Shown: positions 25,401 through 40,700, counted from the stretch's first letter. The stretch is DNA of 64,000 nt from Loxodes magnus (GCA_946699065.1 CAMPDV010000303.1:309737-373736); one strand, 5' to 3'. The notes: generated from the sequence alone by a model not told the origin. A program made the numbers and translations.

Positions 25401-28400
25401 CCGATACGATGAACTCTAAATCACTGGATATAGCCACAGATCATACAGAACTAGTGTGACCACTCATGGTCTTACAGGTACCTGTCTTGACGTCCCATAG
25501 TCTCACCGTCTAATCTGCACTTCCCGATACGATGAACTCTGAATCACTGGATATAGCCACAGCAGATACCTAATTTGTGTGACCACTCATGGTCTTACAG
25601 GTACCTGTCTTGACGTCCCATAGTCTCACCGTCTAATCATAACTTCCCGATACGATGAACTCTGAATCACTGGATATAGCCACAGCAGATACACAACTAG
25701 TGTGACCACTCATGGTCTTACAGGTACCTGTCTTGACGTCCCATAGTCTCACCGTCTAATCTGCACTTCCCGATACGATGAACTCTGAATCACTGGATAT
25801 AGCCACAGCAGATACCTAATTTGTGTGACCACTCATGGTCTTACAGGTACCTGTCTTGACGTCCCATAGTCTCACCGTATAATCATAACTTCCCGATACG
25901 ATGAACTCTGAATCACTGGATATAGCAACAGATTATACAACACTAGTGTGACCACTCATGGTCTTACAGGTACCTGTCTTGACGTCCCATAGTCTCACCG
26001 TCTAATCTGCACTTCCCGATACGATGAACTCTAAATCACTGGATATAGCCACAGATCATACAGAACTAGTGTGACCACTCATGGTCTTACAGGTACCTGT
26101 CTTGACGTCCCATAGTCTCACCGTCTAATCTGCACTTCCCGATACGATGAACTCTGAATCACTGGATATAGCCACAGCAGATACCTAATTTGTGTGACCA
26201 CTCATGGTCTTACAGGTACCTGTCTTGACGTCCCATAGTCTCACCGTATAATCATAACTTCCCGATACGATGAACTCTGAATCACTGGATATAGCCACAG
26301 ATTATACAACACTAGTGTGACCACTCATGGTCTTACAGGTACCTGTCTTGACGTCCCATAGTCTCACCGTCTAATCTGCACTTCCCGATACGATGAACTC
26401 TAAATCACTGGATATAGCCACAGATCATACAGAACTAGTGTGACCACTCATGGTCTTACAGGTACCTGTCTTGACGTCCCATAGTCTCACCGTCTAATCT
26501 GCACTTCCCGATACGATGAACTCTGAATCACTGGATATAGCCACAGCAGATACCTAATTTGTGTGACCACTCATGGTCTTACAGGTACCTGTCTTGACGT
26601 CCCATAGTCTCACCGTATAATCATAACTTCCCGATACGATGAACTCTGAATCACTGGATATAGCCACAGCAGATACACAACTAGTGTGACCACTCATGGT
26701 CTTACAGGTACCTGTCTTGACGTCCCATAGTCTCACCGTCTAATCTGCACTTCCCGATACGATGAACTCTGAATCACTGGATATAGCCACAGCAGATACC
26801 TAATTTGTGTGACCACTCATGGTCTTACAGGTACCTGTCTTGACGTCCCATAGTCTCACCGTATAATCATAACTTCCCGATACGATGAACTCTGAATCAC
26901 TGGATATAGCCACAGCAGATACACAACTAGTGTGACCACTCATGGTCTTACAGGTACCTGTCTTGACGTCCCATAGTCTCACCGTATAATCATAACTTTC
27001 CGATACGATGAACTCTGAATCACTGGATATAGCCACAGCATATACTTAACTAGTGTGACCACTCATGGTCTTACAGGTACCTGTCTTGACGTCCCATAGT
27101 CTCACCGTATAATCATAACTTTCCGATACGATGAACTCTGAATCACTGGATATAGCCACAGCATATACATAATGTGTGTGACCACTTATGGTCTTACAGG
27201 TACCTGTCTTGACGTCCCATAGTCTCACCGTATAATCATAACTTCCCGATACGATGAACTCTGAATCACTGGATATAGCCACAGATCATACAGAACTAGT
27301 GTGACCACTCATGGTCTTACAGGTACCTGTCTTGACGTCCCATAGTCTCACCGTCTAATCTGCACTTCCCGATACGATGAACTCTAAATCACTGGATATA
27401 GCCACAGATCATACAGAACTAGTGTGACCACTCATGGTCTTACAGGTACCTGTCTTGACGTCCCATAGTCTCACCGTCTAATCTGCACTTCCCGATACGA
27501 TGAACTCTGAATCACTGGATATAGCCACAGCAGATACCTAATTTGTGTGACCACTCATGGTCTTACAGGTACCTGTCTTGACGTCCCATAGTCTCACCGT
27601 ATAATCATAACTTCCCGATACGATGAACTCTGAATCACTGGATATAGCCACAGCAGATACACAACTAGTGTGACCACTCATGGTCTTACAGGTACCTGTC
27701 TTGACGTCCCATAGTCTCACCGTCTAATCTGCACTTCCCGATACGATGAACTCTAAATCACTGGATATAGCCACAGATCATACAGAACTAGTGTGACCAC
27801 TCATGGTCTTACAGGTACCTGTCTTGACGTCCCATAGTCTCACCGTCTAATCTGCACTTCCCGATACGATGAACTCTGAATCACTGGATATAGCCACAGA
27901 TTATACAACACTAGTGTGACCACTTATGGTCTTACAGGTACCTGTCTTGACGTCCCATAGTCTCACCGTATAATCATAACTTCCCGATACGATGAACTCT
28001 GAATCACTGGATATAGCCACAGATCATACAGAACTAGTGTGACCACTCATGGTCTTACAGGTACCTGTCTTGACGTCCCATAGTCTCACCGTCTAATCTG
28101 CACTTCCCGATACGATGAACTCTAAATCACTGGATATAGCCACAGATCATACAGAACTAGTGTGACCACTCATGGTCTTACAGGTACCTGTCTTGACGTC
28201 CCATAGTCTCACCGTCTAATCTGCACTTCCCGATACGATGAACTCTGAATCACTGGATATAGCCACAGCAGATACCTAATTTGTGTGACCACTCATGGTC
28301 TTACAGGTACCTGTCTTGACGTCCCATAGTCTCACCGTATAATCATAACTTCCCGATACGATGAACTCTGAATCACTGGATATAGCCACAGCAGATACAC

Positions 28401-31400
28401 AACTAGTGTGACCACTCATGGTCTTACAGGTACCTGTCTTGACGTCCCATAGTCTCACCGTATAATCATAACTTTCCGATACGATGAACTCTGAATCACT
28501 GGATATAGCCACAGATCATACAGAACTAGTGTGACCACTCATGGTCTTACAGGTACCTGTCTTGACGTCCCATAGTCTCACCGTCTAATCTGCACTTCCC
28601 GATACGATGAACTCTAAATCACTGGATATAGCCACAGATCATACAGAACTAGTGTGACCACTCATGGTCTTACAGGTACCTGTCTTGACGTCCCATAGTC
28701 TCACCGTCTAATCTGCACTTCCCGATACGATGAACTCTGAATCACTGGATATAGCCACAGATTATACATTACTAGTGTGACCACTCATGGTCTTACAGGT
28801 ACCTGTCTTGACGTCCCATAGTCTCACCGTATAATCATAACTTCCCGATACGATGAACTCTGAATCACTGGATATAGCCACATATCATACATGACTAGTG
28901 TGACCACTCATGGTCTTACAGGTACCTGTCTTGACGTCCCATAGTCTCACCGTCTAATCTGCACTTCCCGATACGATGAACTCTGAATCACTGGATATAG
29001 CCACAGCAGATACACAACTAGTGTGACCACTCATGGTCTTACAGGTACCTGTCTTGACGTCCCATAGTCTCACCGTATAATCTGCACTTCCCGATACGAT
29101 GAACTCTGAATCACTGGATATAGCCACAGATTATACAACACTAGTGTGACCACTCATGGTCTTACAGGTACCTGTCTTGACGTCCCATAGTCTCACCGTC
29201 TAATCTGCACTTCCCGATACGATGAACTCTGAATCACTGGATATAGCCACAGCAGATACCTAATTTGTGTGACCACTCATGGTCTTACAGGTACCTGTCT
29301 TGACGTCCCATAGTCTCACCGTCTAATCTGCACTTCCCGATACGATGAACTCTGAATCACTGGATATAGCCACAGCAGATACCTAATTTGTGTGACCACT
29401 CATGGTCTTACAGGTACCTGTCTTGACGTCCCATAGTCTCACCGTCTAATCTGCACTTCCCGATACGATGAACTCTGAATCACTGGATATAGCCACAGCA
29501 GATACCTAATTTGTGTGACCACTCATGGTCTTACAGGTACCTGTCTTGACGTCCCATAGTCTCACCGTATAATCATAACTTCCCGATACGATGAACTCTG
29601 AATCACTGGATATAGCCACAGCAGATACACAACTAGTGTGACCACTCATGGTCTTACAGGTACCTGTCTTGACGTCCCATAGTCTTACCGTATAATCATA
29701 ACTTCCCGATACGATGAACTCTGAATCACTGGATATAGCCACAGATGATACATAATTAGTGTGACCACTCATGGTCTTACAGGTACATGTCTTTACGTTC
29801 CATTGTCTCACCGTCTAATCTGCACTTCCCGATACGATGAACTCTGAATCACTGGATATAGCCACAGCATATACATAACTAGTGTGACCACTCATGGTCT
29901 TACAGGTACCTGTCTTGACGTCCCATAGTCTCACCGTATAATCATAACTTCCCGATACGATGAACTTTGAATCACTGGATATAGCCACAGATCATACAGA
30001 ACTAGTGTGACCACTCATGGTCTTACAGGTACCTGTCTTGACGTCCCATAGTCTCACCGTATAATCATAACTTCCCGATACGATGAACTTTGAATCACTG
30101 GATATAGCCACGGCATATACTTAACTAGTGTGACCACTCATGGTCTTACAGGTACCTGTCTTGACGTCCCATAGTCTCACCGTATAATCATAACTTCCCG
30201 ATACGATGAACTCTGAATCACTGGATATAGCCACAGCAGATACACAACTAGTGTGACCACTCATGGTCTTACAGGTACCTGTCTTGACGTCCCATAGTCT
30301 CACCGTATAATCATAACTTCCCGATACGATGAACTTTGAATCACTGGATATAGCCACGGCATATACTTAACTAGTGTGACCACTCATGGTCTTACAGGTA
30401 CCTGTCTTGACGTCCCATAGTCTCACCGTATAATCATAACTTCCCGATACGATGAACTCTGAATCACTGGATATAGCCACAGCATATACTTAACTAGTGT
30501 GACCACTCATGGTCTTACAGGTACCTGTCTTGACGTCCCATAGTCTCACCGTCTAATCTGCACTTCCCGATACGATGAACTCTAAATCACTGGATATAGC
30601 CACAGATCATACAGAACTAGTGTGACCACTCATGGTCTTACAGGTACCTGTCTTGACGTCCCATAGTCTCACCGTCTAATCTGCACTTCCCGATACGATG
30701 AACTCTGAATCACTGGATATAGCCACAGCAGATACCTAATTTGTGTGACCACTCATGGTCTTACAGGTACCTGTCTTGACGTCCCATAGTCTCACCGTAT
30801 AATCATAACTTCCCGATACGATGAACTCTGAATCACTGGATATAGCCACAGATCATACAGAACTAGTGTGACCACTCATGGTCTTACAGGTACCTGTCTT
30901 GACGTCCCATAGTCTCACCGTATAATCATAACTTTCCGATACGATGAACTCTGAATCACTGGATATAGCCACAGATCATACAGAACTAGTGTGACCACTC
31001 ATGGTCTTACAGGTACCTGTCTTGACGTCCCATAGTCTCACCGTCTAATCTGCACTTCCCGATACGATGAACTCTAAATCACTGGATATAGCCACAGATC
31101 ATACAGAACTAGTGTGACCACTCATGGTCTTACAGGTACCTGTCTTGACGTCCCATAGTCTCACCGTCTAATCTGCACTTCCCGATACGATGAACTCTGA
31201 ATCACTGGATATAGCCACAGATTATACATTACTAGTGTGACCACTCATGGTCTTACAGGTACCTGTCTTGACGTCCCATAGTCTCACCGTATAATCATAA
31301 CTTCCCGATACGATGAACTCTGAATCACTGGATATAGCCACATATCATACATGACTAGTGTGACCACTCATGGTCTTACAGGTACCTGTCTTGACGTCCC

Positions 31401-32595
31401 ATAGTCTCACCGTCTAATCTGCACTTCCCGATACGATGAACTCTGAATCACTGGATATAGCCACAGCAGATACACAACTAGTGTGACCACTCATGGTCTT
31501 ACAGGTACCTGTCTTGACGTCCCATAGTCTCACCGTATAATCTGCACTTCCCGATACGATGAACTCTGAATCACTGGATATAGCCACAGCAGATACCTAA
31601 TTTGTGTGACCACTCATGGTCTTACAGGTACCTGTCTTGACGTCCCATAGTCTCACCGTCTAATCTGCACTTCCCGATACGATGAACTCTGAATCACTGG
31701 ATATAGCCACAGCAGATACCTAATTTGTGTGACCACTCATGGTCTTACAGGTACCTGTCTTGACGTCCCATAGTCTCACCGTATAATCATAACTTCCCGA
31801 TACGATGAACTCTGAATCACTGGATATAGCCACAGATCATACATAACTAGTGTGACCACTCATGGTCTTACAGGTACCTGTCTTGACGTCCCATAGTCTC
31901 ACCGTATAATCTGCACTTCCCGATACGATGAACTCTGAATCACTGGATATAGCCACAGCAGATACAGAACTAGTGTGACCACTCATGGTCTTACAGGTAC
32001 CTGTCTTGACGTCCCATAGTCTCACCGTATAATCATAACTTCCCGATACGATGAACTCTGAATCACTGGATATAGCCACAGCAGATACACAACTAGTGTG
32101 ACCACTCATGGTCTTACAGGTACCTGTCTTGACGTCCCATAGTCTCACCGTATAATCATAACTTCCCGATACGATGAACTCTGAATCACTGGATATAGCC
32201 ACATATCATACAACACTAGTGTGACCACTTATGGTCTTACAGGTACCTGTCTTGACGTCCCATAGTCTCACCGTATAATCATAACTTCCCGATACGATGA
32301 ACTCTGAATCACTGGATATAGCCACAGATTATACAACACTAGTGTGACCACTTATGGTCTTACAGGTACCTGACTTGACGTCCCATAGTCTCACCGTATA
32401 ATCATAACTTCCCGATACGATGAACTCTGAATCACTGGATATAGCCACAGCATATACAACACTAGTGTGACCACTCATGGTCTTACAGGTACCTGTCTTG
32501 ACGTCCCATAGTCTCACCGTATAATCATAACTTCCCGATACGATGAACTCTGAATCACTGGATATAGCCACATATCATACAGAACTAGTGTGACC
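19496..32595 (-). CDS. Longest frame-continuous WD40 block: about 106 blades, about 4,366 codons, partial
   Basis: After the cancelling indels at 19464/19495, every WD40 stretch up to the deletion near 32596 lies in the same minus-strand frame: 13.1 kb with no net frameshift. This length is the best evidence that the frame is, or recently was, maintained. In-frame stops remain, but in the units I read only at blade positions 6 (TAG in GHTN-x-VSAVA, TAA in GHTS-x-VYAVA), 8 (TGA or TAA in V-x-SVA) and 26 (TAG in SAD-x-TVRLWD). Reading TGA as Trp and TAR as Gln or Glu yields a single run of canonical blades. With seven blades per propeller this would be about 15 propellers, but no linker or altered blade marks propeller boundaries. 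There is no signal peptide, membrane segment or other domain. The gene ends lie outside the block. Confidence 0.5.
29660..29815 (-). repeat. Most divergent WD40 unit in the clean part of the array
   Basis: Within 29,782-29,810 several otherwise fixed bases change together. The protein reads RQWNVKTCTC where other units have [10 protein letters not shown], so Leu30, Asp32 and Gly36 are replaced. The KpnI-like GGTACC and AatII-like GACGTC sites of the unit are lost here. The adjoining blade has GHTNYVSSVA, with TAT at position 6 and TCA at position 8 where other units have stops or TCT. A synonymous change (GTA for GTG at Val28) occurs near 29686. This looks like an older unit that escaped homogenisation, or a copy from elsewhere in the array. 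The frame is intact through it. Confidence 0.75.
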
Positions 32596-35500
32596 ATCAT
32601 GGTCTTACAGGTACCTGTCTTGACGTCCCATAGTCTCACCGTATAATCATAACTTCCCGATACGATGAACTCTGAATCACTGGATATAGCCACATATCAT
32701 ACAGAACTAGTGTGACCACTCATGGTCTTACAGGTACCTGTCTTGACGTCCCATAGTCTCACCGTATAATCATAACTTCCCGATACGATGAACTCTGAAT
32801 CACTGGATATAGCCACAGATCATACACAACTAGTGTGACCACTCATGGTCTTACAGGTACCTGTCTTGACGTCCCATAGTCTCACCGTATAATCATAACT
32901 TCCCGATACGATGAACTCTGAATCACTGGATATAGCCACATATCATACAGAACTAGTGTGACCATCATGGTCTTACAGGTACCTGTCTTGACGTACCATA
33001 GTCTCACCGTCTAATCATAACTTCCCGATACGATGAACTCTGAATCACTGGATATAGCCACAGCAGATACAACACTAGTGTGACCACTCATGGTCTTACA
33101 GGTACCTGTCTTGACGTCCCATAGTCTCACCGTATAATCATAACTTCCCGATACGATGAACTTTGAATCACTGGATATAGCCACGGCATATACTTAACTA
33201 GTGTGACCACTCATGGTCTTACAGGTACCTGTCTTGACGTCCCATAGTCTCACCGTATAATCTGCACTTCCCGATACGATGAACTCTGAATCACTGGATA
33301 TAGCCACAGCAGATACCTAATTTGTGTGACCACTCATGGTCTTACAGGTACCTGTCTTGACGTCCCATAGTCTCACCGTATAATCATAACTTCCCGATAC
33401 GATGAACTCTGAATCACTGGATATAGCCACATATCATACAGAACTAGTGTGACCACTCATGGTCTTACAGGTACCTGTCTTGACGTCCCATAGTCTCACC
33501 GTATAATCATAACTTCCCGATACGATGAACTCTGAATCACTGGATATAGCCACAGATCATACAGAACTAGTGTGACCACTCATGGTCTTACAGGTACCTG
33601 TCTTGACGTCCCATAGTCTCACCGTATAATCATAACTTCCCGATACGATGAACTCTGAATCACTGGATATAGCCACAGCAGATACACAACTAGTGTGACC
33701 ACTCATGGTCTTACAGGTACCTGTCTTGACGTCCCATAGTCTCACCGTATAATCATAACTTCCCGATACGATGAACTCTAAATCACTGGATATAGCCACA
33801 GCAGATACACAACTAGTGTGACCACTCATGGTCTTACAGGTACCTGTCTTGACGTCCCATAGTCTCACCGTCTAATCTGCACTTCCCGATACGATGAACT
33901 CTGAATCACTGGATATAGCCACAGCATATACATAATGTGTGTGACCACTTATGGTCTTACAGGTACCTGTCTTGACGTCCCATAGTCTCACCGTCTTATC
34001 TGCACTTCCCGATACGATGAACTCTAAATCACTGGATATAGCCACAGATCATACACAACTAGTGTGACCACTCATGGTCTTACAGGTACCTGTCTTGACG
34101 TCCCATAGTCTCACCGTATAATCATAACTTCCCGATACGATGAACTCTGAATCACTGGATATAGCCACAGCATATACAACACTAGTGTGACCACTCATGG
34201 TCTTACAGGTACCTGTCTTGACGTCCCATAGTCTCACCGTCTAATCTGCACTTCCCGATACGATGAACTCTGAATCACTGGATATAGCCACAGATCATAC
34301 AGAACTAGTGTGACCACTCATGGTCTTACAGGTACCTGTCTTGACGTCCCATAGTCTCACCGTATAATCATAACTTCCCGATACGATGAACTCTGAATCA
34401 CTGGATATAGCCACAGCAGATACACAACTAGTGTGACCACTCATGGTCTTACAGGTACCTGTCTTGACGTCCCATAGTCTCACCGTATAATCTGCACTTC
34501 CCGATACGATGAACTCTGAATCACTGGATATAGCCACAGCAGATACCTAATTTGTGTGACCACTCATGGTCTTACAGGTACCTGTCTTGACGTCCCATAG
34601 TCTCACCGTCTAATCTGCACTTCCCGATACGATGAACTCTGAATCACTGGATATAGCCACAGCAGATACCTAATTTGTGTGACCACTCATGGTCTTACAG
34701 GTACCTGTCTTGACGTCCCATAGTCTCACCGTATAATCATAACTTCCCGATACGATGAACTCTGAATCACTGGATATAGCCACAGATTATACAACACTAG
34801 TGTGACCACTCATGGTCTTACAGGTACCTGTCTTGACGTCCCATAGTCTCACCGTATAATCATAACTTCCCGATACGATGAACTCTGAATCACTGGATAT
34901 AGCCACAGCAGATACACAACTAGTGTGACCACTCATGGTCTTACAGGTACCTGTCTTGACGTCCCATAGTCTCACCGTATAATCATAACTTCCCGATACG
35001 ATGAACTCTGAATCACTGGATATAGCCACAGATCATACAGAACTAGTGTGACCACTCATGGTCTTACAGGTACCTGTCTTGACGTCCCATAGTCTCACCG
35101 TCTAATCTGCACTTCCCGATACGATGAACTCTGAATCACTGGATATAGCCACAGATTATACATTACTAGTGTGACCACTCATGGTCTTACAGGTACCTGT
35201 CTTGACGTCCCATAGTCTCACCGTCTAATCTGCACTTCCCGATACGATGAACTCTGAATCACTGGATATAGCCACAGCAGATACACAACTAGTGTGACCA
35301 CTCATGGTCTTACAGGTACCTGTCTTGACGTCCCATAGTCTCACCGTATAATCATAACTTCCCGATACGATGAACTCTGAATCACTGGATATAGCCACAG
35401 CAGATACACAACTAGTGTGACCACTCATGGTCTTACAGGTACCTGTCTTGACGTCCCATAGTCTCACCGTATAATCATAACTTCCCGATACGATGAACTC

Positions 35501-35900
35501 TGAATCACTGGATATAGCCACATATCATACAACACTAGTGTGACCACTTATGGTCTTACAGGTACCTGTCTTGACGTCCCATAGTCTCACCGTATAATCA
35601 TAACTTCCCGATACGATGAACTCTGAATCACTGGATATAGCCACAGATTATACAACACTAGTGTGACCACTTATGGTCTTACAGGTACCTGTCTTGACGT
35701 CCCATAGTCTCACCGTATAATCATAACTTCCCGATACGATGAACTCTGAATCACTGGATATAGCCACAGCATATACAACACTAGTGTGACCACTCATGGT
35801 CTTACAGGTACCTGTCTTGACGTCCCATAGTCTCACCGTATAATCATAACTTCCCGATACGATGAACTCTGAATCACTGGATATAGCCACATATCATACA
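31837..35900 (-). repeat. Higher-order module, first copies (26-27 units)
   Basis: Blade variants follow an order that recurs downstream. The segment around 32202 (TGA-Tyr at 8-9 with Val6) followed by TAA-Ser and VVYAV blades reappears 3,319 bp away near 35521, which is 27 units minus the two intervening 1-nt deletions. The three-blade stretch 33557-33868 reappears identically at 36754-37065, an offset of 3,197 bp, or 26 units minus one deletion. The module resurfaces near 39331, 40069, 44600 and 46815. Offsets equal whole units minus the count of intervening deletions, so the deletions were present when blocks were copied. Confidence 0.75.
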
Positions 35901-37307
35901 GAACTAGTGTGACCATCATGGTCTTACAGGTACCTGTCTTGACGTCCCATAGTCTCACCGTATAATCATAACTTCCCGATACGATGAACTCTGAATCACT
36001 GGATATAGCCACATATCATACAGAACTAGTGTGACCACTCATGGTCTTACAGGTACCTGTCTTGACGTCCCATAGTCTCACCGTATAATCATAACTTCCC
36101 GATACGATGAACTCTGAATCACTGGATATAGCCACAGATCATACACAACTAGTGTGACCACTCATGGTCTTACAGGTACCTGTCTTGACGTCCCATAGTC
36201 TCACCGTATAATCATAACTTCCCGATACGATGAACTCTGAATCACTGGATATAGCCACAGATTATACAACACTAGTGTGACCACTTATGGTCTTACAGGT
36301 ACCTGTCTTGACGTACCATAGTCTCACCGTCTAATCATAACTTCCCGATACGATGAACTCTGAATCACTGGATATAGCCACAGCAGATACAACACTAGTG
36401 TGACCACTCATGGTCTTACAGGTACCTGTCTTGACGTCCCATAGTCTCACCGTATAATCATAACTTCCCGATACGATGAACTTTGAATCACTGGATATAG
36501 CCACGGCATATACTTAACTAGTGTGACCACTCATGGTCTTACAGGTACCTGTCTTGACGTCCCATAGTCTCACCGTATAATCTGCACTTCCCGATACGAT
36601 GAACTCTGAATCACTGGATATAGCCACAGCAGATACCTAATTTGTGTGACCACTCATGGTCTTACAGGTACCTGTCTTGACGTCCCATAGTCTCACCGTA
36701 TAATCATAACTTCCCGATACGATGAACTCTGAATCACTGGATATAGCCACATATCATACAGAACTAGTGTGACCACTCATGGTCTTACAGGTACCTGTCT
36801 TGACGTCCCATAGTCTCACCGTATAATCATAACTTCCCGATACGATGAACTCTGAATCACTGGATATAGCCACAGCAGATACACAACTAGTGTGACCACT
36901 CATGGTCTTACAGGTACCTGTCTTGACGTCCCATAGTCTCACCGTATAATCATAACTTCCCGATACGATGAACTCTAAATCACTGGATATAGCCACAGCA
37001 GATACACAACTAGTGTGACCACTCATGGTCTTACAGGTACCTGTCTTGACGTCCCATAGTCTCACCGTCTAATCTGCACTTCCCGATACGATGAACTCTG
37101 AATCACTGGATATAGCCACAGCATATACATAATGTGTGTGACCACTTATGGTCTTACAGGTACCTGTCTTGACGTCCCATAGTCTCACCGTCTTATCTGC
37201 ACTTCCCGATACGATGAACTCTAAATCACTGGATATAGCCACAGATCATACACAACTAGTGTGACCACTCATGGTCTTACAGGTACCTGTCTTGACGTCC
37301 CATAGTC

Positions 37308-37733
37308 TCACCGTATAATCATAACTTCCCGATACGATGAACTCTGAATCACTGGATATAGCCACATATCATACAGAACTAGTGTGACCATCATGGTCTT
37401 ACAGGTACCTGTCTTGACGTACCATAGTCTCACCGTATAATCATAACTTCCCGATACGATGAACTCTGAATCACTGGATATAGCCACAGCAGATACAACA
37501 CTAGTGTGACCACTCATGGTCTTACAGGTACCTGTCTTGACGTCCCATAGTCTCACCGTATAATCATAACTTCCCGATACGATGAACTCTGAATCACTGG
37601 ATATAGCCACAGCAGATACACAACTAGTGTGACCACTCATGGTCTTACAGGTACCTGTCTTGACGTCCCATAGTCTCACCGTATAATCTGCACTTCCCGA
37701 TACGATGAACTCTGAATCACTGGATATAGCCAC
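37308..37733 (-). repeat. Block identical to 43573-43998 (51 units apart)
   Basis: The translation of this stretch, including its frame-shifted tail after the 1-nt deletion near 37390 and the RLWYVKTG variant, is identical to that at 43573-43998. The 6,265-bp offset equals 51 x 123 minus 8, and exactly eight copies of the 1-nt deletion lie between the two. The frameshifted unit was therefore copied as part of a larger block and is not an independent error in each place. Confidence 0.8.
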
Positions 37734-40700
37734 AGCAGATACCTAATTTGTGTGACCACTCATGGTCTTACAGGTACCTGTCTTGACGTCCCATAGTCTC
37801 ACCGTCTAATCTGCACTTCCCGATACGATGAACTCTGAATCACTGGATATAGCCACAGCAGATACCTAATTTGTGTGACCACTCATGGTCTTACAGGTAC
37901 CTGTCTTGACGTCCCATAGTCTCACCGTATAATCATAACTTCCCGATACGATGAACTCTGAATCACTGGATATAGCCACAGATTATACAACACTAGTGTG
38001 ACCACTCATGGTCTTACAGGTACCTGTCTTGACGTCCCATAGTCTCACCGTATAATCATAACTTCCCGATACGATGAACTCTGAATCACTGGATATAGCC
38101 ACAGCAGATACACAACTAGTGTGACCACTCATGGTCTTACAGGTACCTGTCTTGACGTCCCATAGTCTCACCGTATAATCATAACTTCCCGATACGATGA
38201 ACTCTGAATCACTGGATATAGCCACAGATCATACAGAACTAGTGTGACCACTCATGGTCTTACAGGTACCTGTCTTGACGTCCCATAGTCTCACCGTCTA
38301 ATCTGCACTTCCCGATACGATGAACTCTGAATCACTGGATATAGCCACAGATTATACATTACTAGTGTGACCACTCATGGTCTTACAGGTACCTGTCTTG
38401 ACGTCCCATAGTCTCACCGTATAATCATAACTTCCCGATACGATGAACTCTGAATCACTGGATATAGCCACATATCATACATGACTAGTGTGACCACTCA
38501 TGGTCTTACAGGTACCTGTCTTGACGTCCCATAGTCTCACCGTCTAATCTGCACTTCCCGATACGATGAACTCTGAATCACTGGATATAGCCACAGCAGA
38601 TACACAACTAGTGTGACCACTCATGGTCTTACAGGTACCTGTCTTGACGTCCCATAGTCTCACCGTATAATCTGCACTTCCCGATACGATGAACTCTGAA
38701 TCACTGGATATAGCCACAGCAGATACCTAATTTGTGTGACCACTCATGGTCTTACAGGTACCTGTCTTGACGTCCCATAGTCTCACCGTCTAATCTGCAC
38801 TTCCCGATACGATGAACTCTGAATCACTGGATATAGCCACAGCAGATACCTAATTTGTGTGACCACTCATGGTCTTACAGGTACCTGTCTTGACGTCCCA
38901 TAGTCTCACCGTATAATCATAACTTCCCGATACGATGAACTCTGAATCACTGGATATAGCCACAGATTATACAACACTAGTGTGACCACTCATGGTCTTA
39001 CAGGTACCTGTCTTGACGTCCCATAGTCTCACCGTATAATCATAACTTCCCGATACGATGAACTCTGAATCACTGGATATAGCCACAGCAGATACACAAC
39101 TAGTGTGACCACTCATGGTCTTACAGGTACCTGTCTTGACGTCCCATAGTCTCACCGTATAATCATAACTTCCCGATACGATGAACTCTGAATCACTGGA
39201 TATAGCCACAGCAGATACACAACTAGTGTGACCACTCATGGTCTTACAGGTACCTGTCTTGACGTCCCATAGTCTCACCGTATAATCATAACTTCCCGAT
39301 ACGATGAACTCTGAATCACTGGATATAGCCACATATCATACAACACTAGTGTGACCACTTATGGTCTTACAGGTACCTGTCTTGACGTCCCATAGTCTCA
39401 CCGTATAATCATAACTTCCCGATACGATGAACTCTGAATCACTGGATATAGCCACAGATTATACAACACTAGTGTGACCACTTATGGTCTTACAGGTACC
39501 TGTCTTGACGTCCCATAGTCTCACCGTATAATCATAACTTCCCGATACGATGAACTCTGAATCACTGGATATAGCCACAGCATATACAACACTAGTGTGA
39601 CCACTCATGGTCTTACAGGTACCTGTCTTGACGTCCCATAGTCTCACCGTATAATCATAACTTCCCGATACGATGAACTCTGAATCACTGGATATAGCCA
39701 CATATCATACAGAACTAGTGTGACCATCATGGTCTTACAGGTACCTGTCTTGACGTCCCATAGTCTCACCGTATAATCATAACTTCCCGATACGATGAAC
39801 TCTGAATCACTGGATATAGCCACATATCATACAGAACTAGTGTGACCACTCATGGTCTTACAGGTACCTGTCTTGACGTCCCATAGTCTCACCGTATAAT
39901 CATAACTTCCCGATACGATGAACTCTGAATCACTGGATATAGCCACAGATCATACACAACTAGTGTGACCACTCATGGTCTTACAGGTACCTGTCTTGAC
40001 GTCCCATAGTCTCACCGTATAATCATAACTTCCCGATACGATGAACTCTGAATCACTGGATATAGCCACATATCATACAACACTAGTGTGACCACTTATG
40101 GTCTTACAGGTACCTGTCTTGACGTCCCATAGTCTCACCGTATAATCATAACTTCCCGATACGATGAACTCTGAATCACTGGATATAGCCACAGATTATA
40201 CAACACTAGTGTGACCACTTATGGTCTTACAGGTACCTGTCTTGACGTCCCATAGTCTCACCGTATAATCATAACTTCCCGATACGATGAACTCTGAATC
40301 ACTGGATATAGCCACAGCATATACAACACTAGTGTGACCACTCATGGTCTTACAGGTACCTGTCTTGACGTCCCATAGTCTCACCGTATAATCATAACTT
40401 CCCGATACGATGAACTCTGAATCACTGGATATAGCCACATATCATACAGAACTAGTGTGACCATCATGGTCTTACAGGTACCTGTCTTGACGTCCCATAG
40501 TCTCACCGTATAATCATAACTTCCCGATACGATGAACTCTGAATCACTGGATATAGCCACATATCATACAGAACTAGTGTGACCACTCATGGTCTTACAG
40601 GTACCTGTCTTGACGTCCCATAGTCTCACCGTATAATCATAACTTCCCGATACGATGAACTCTGAATCACTGGATATAGCCACAGATCATACACAACTAG

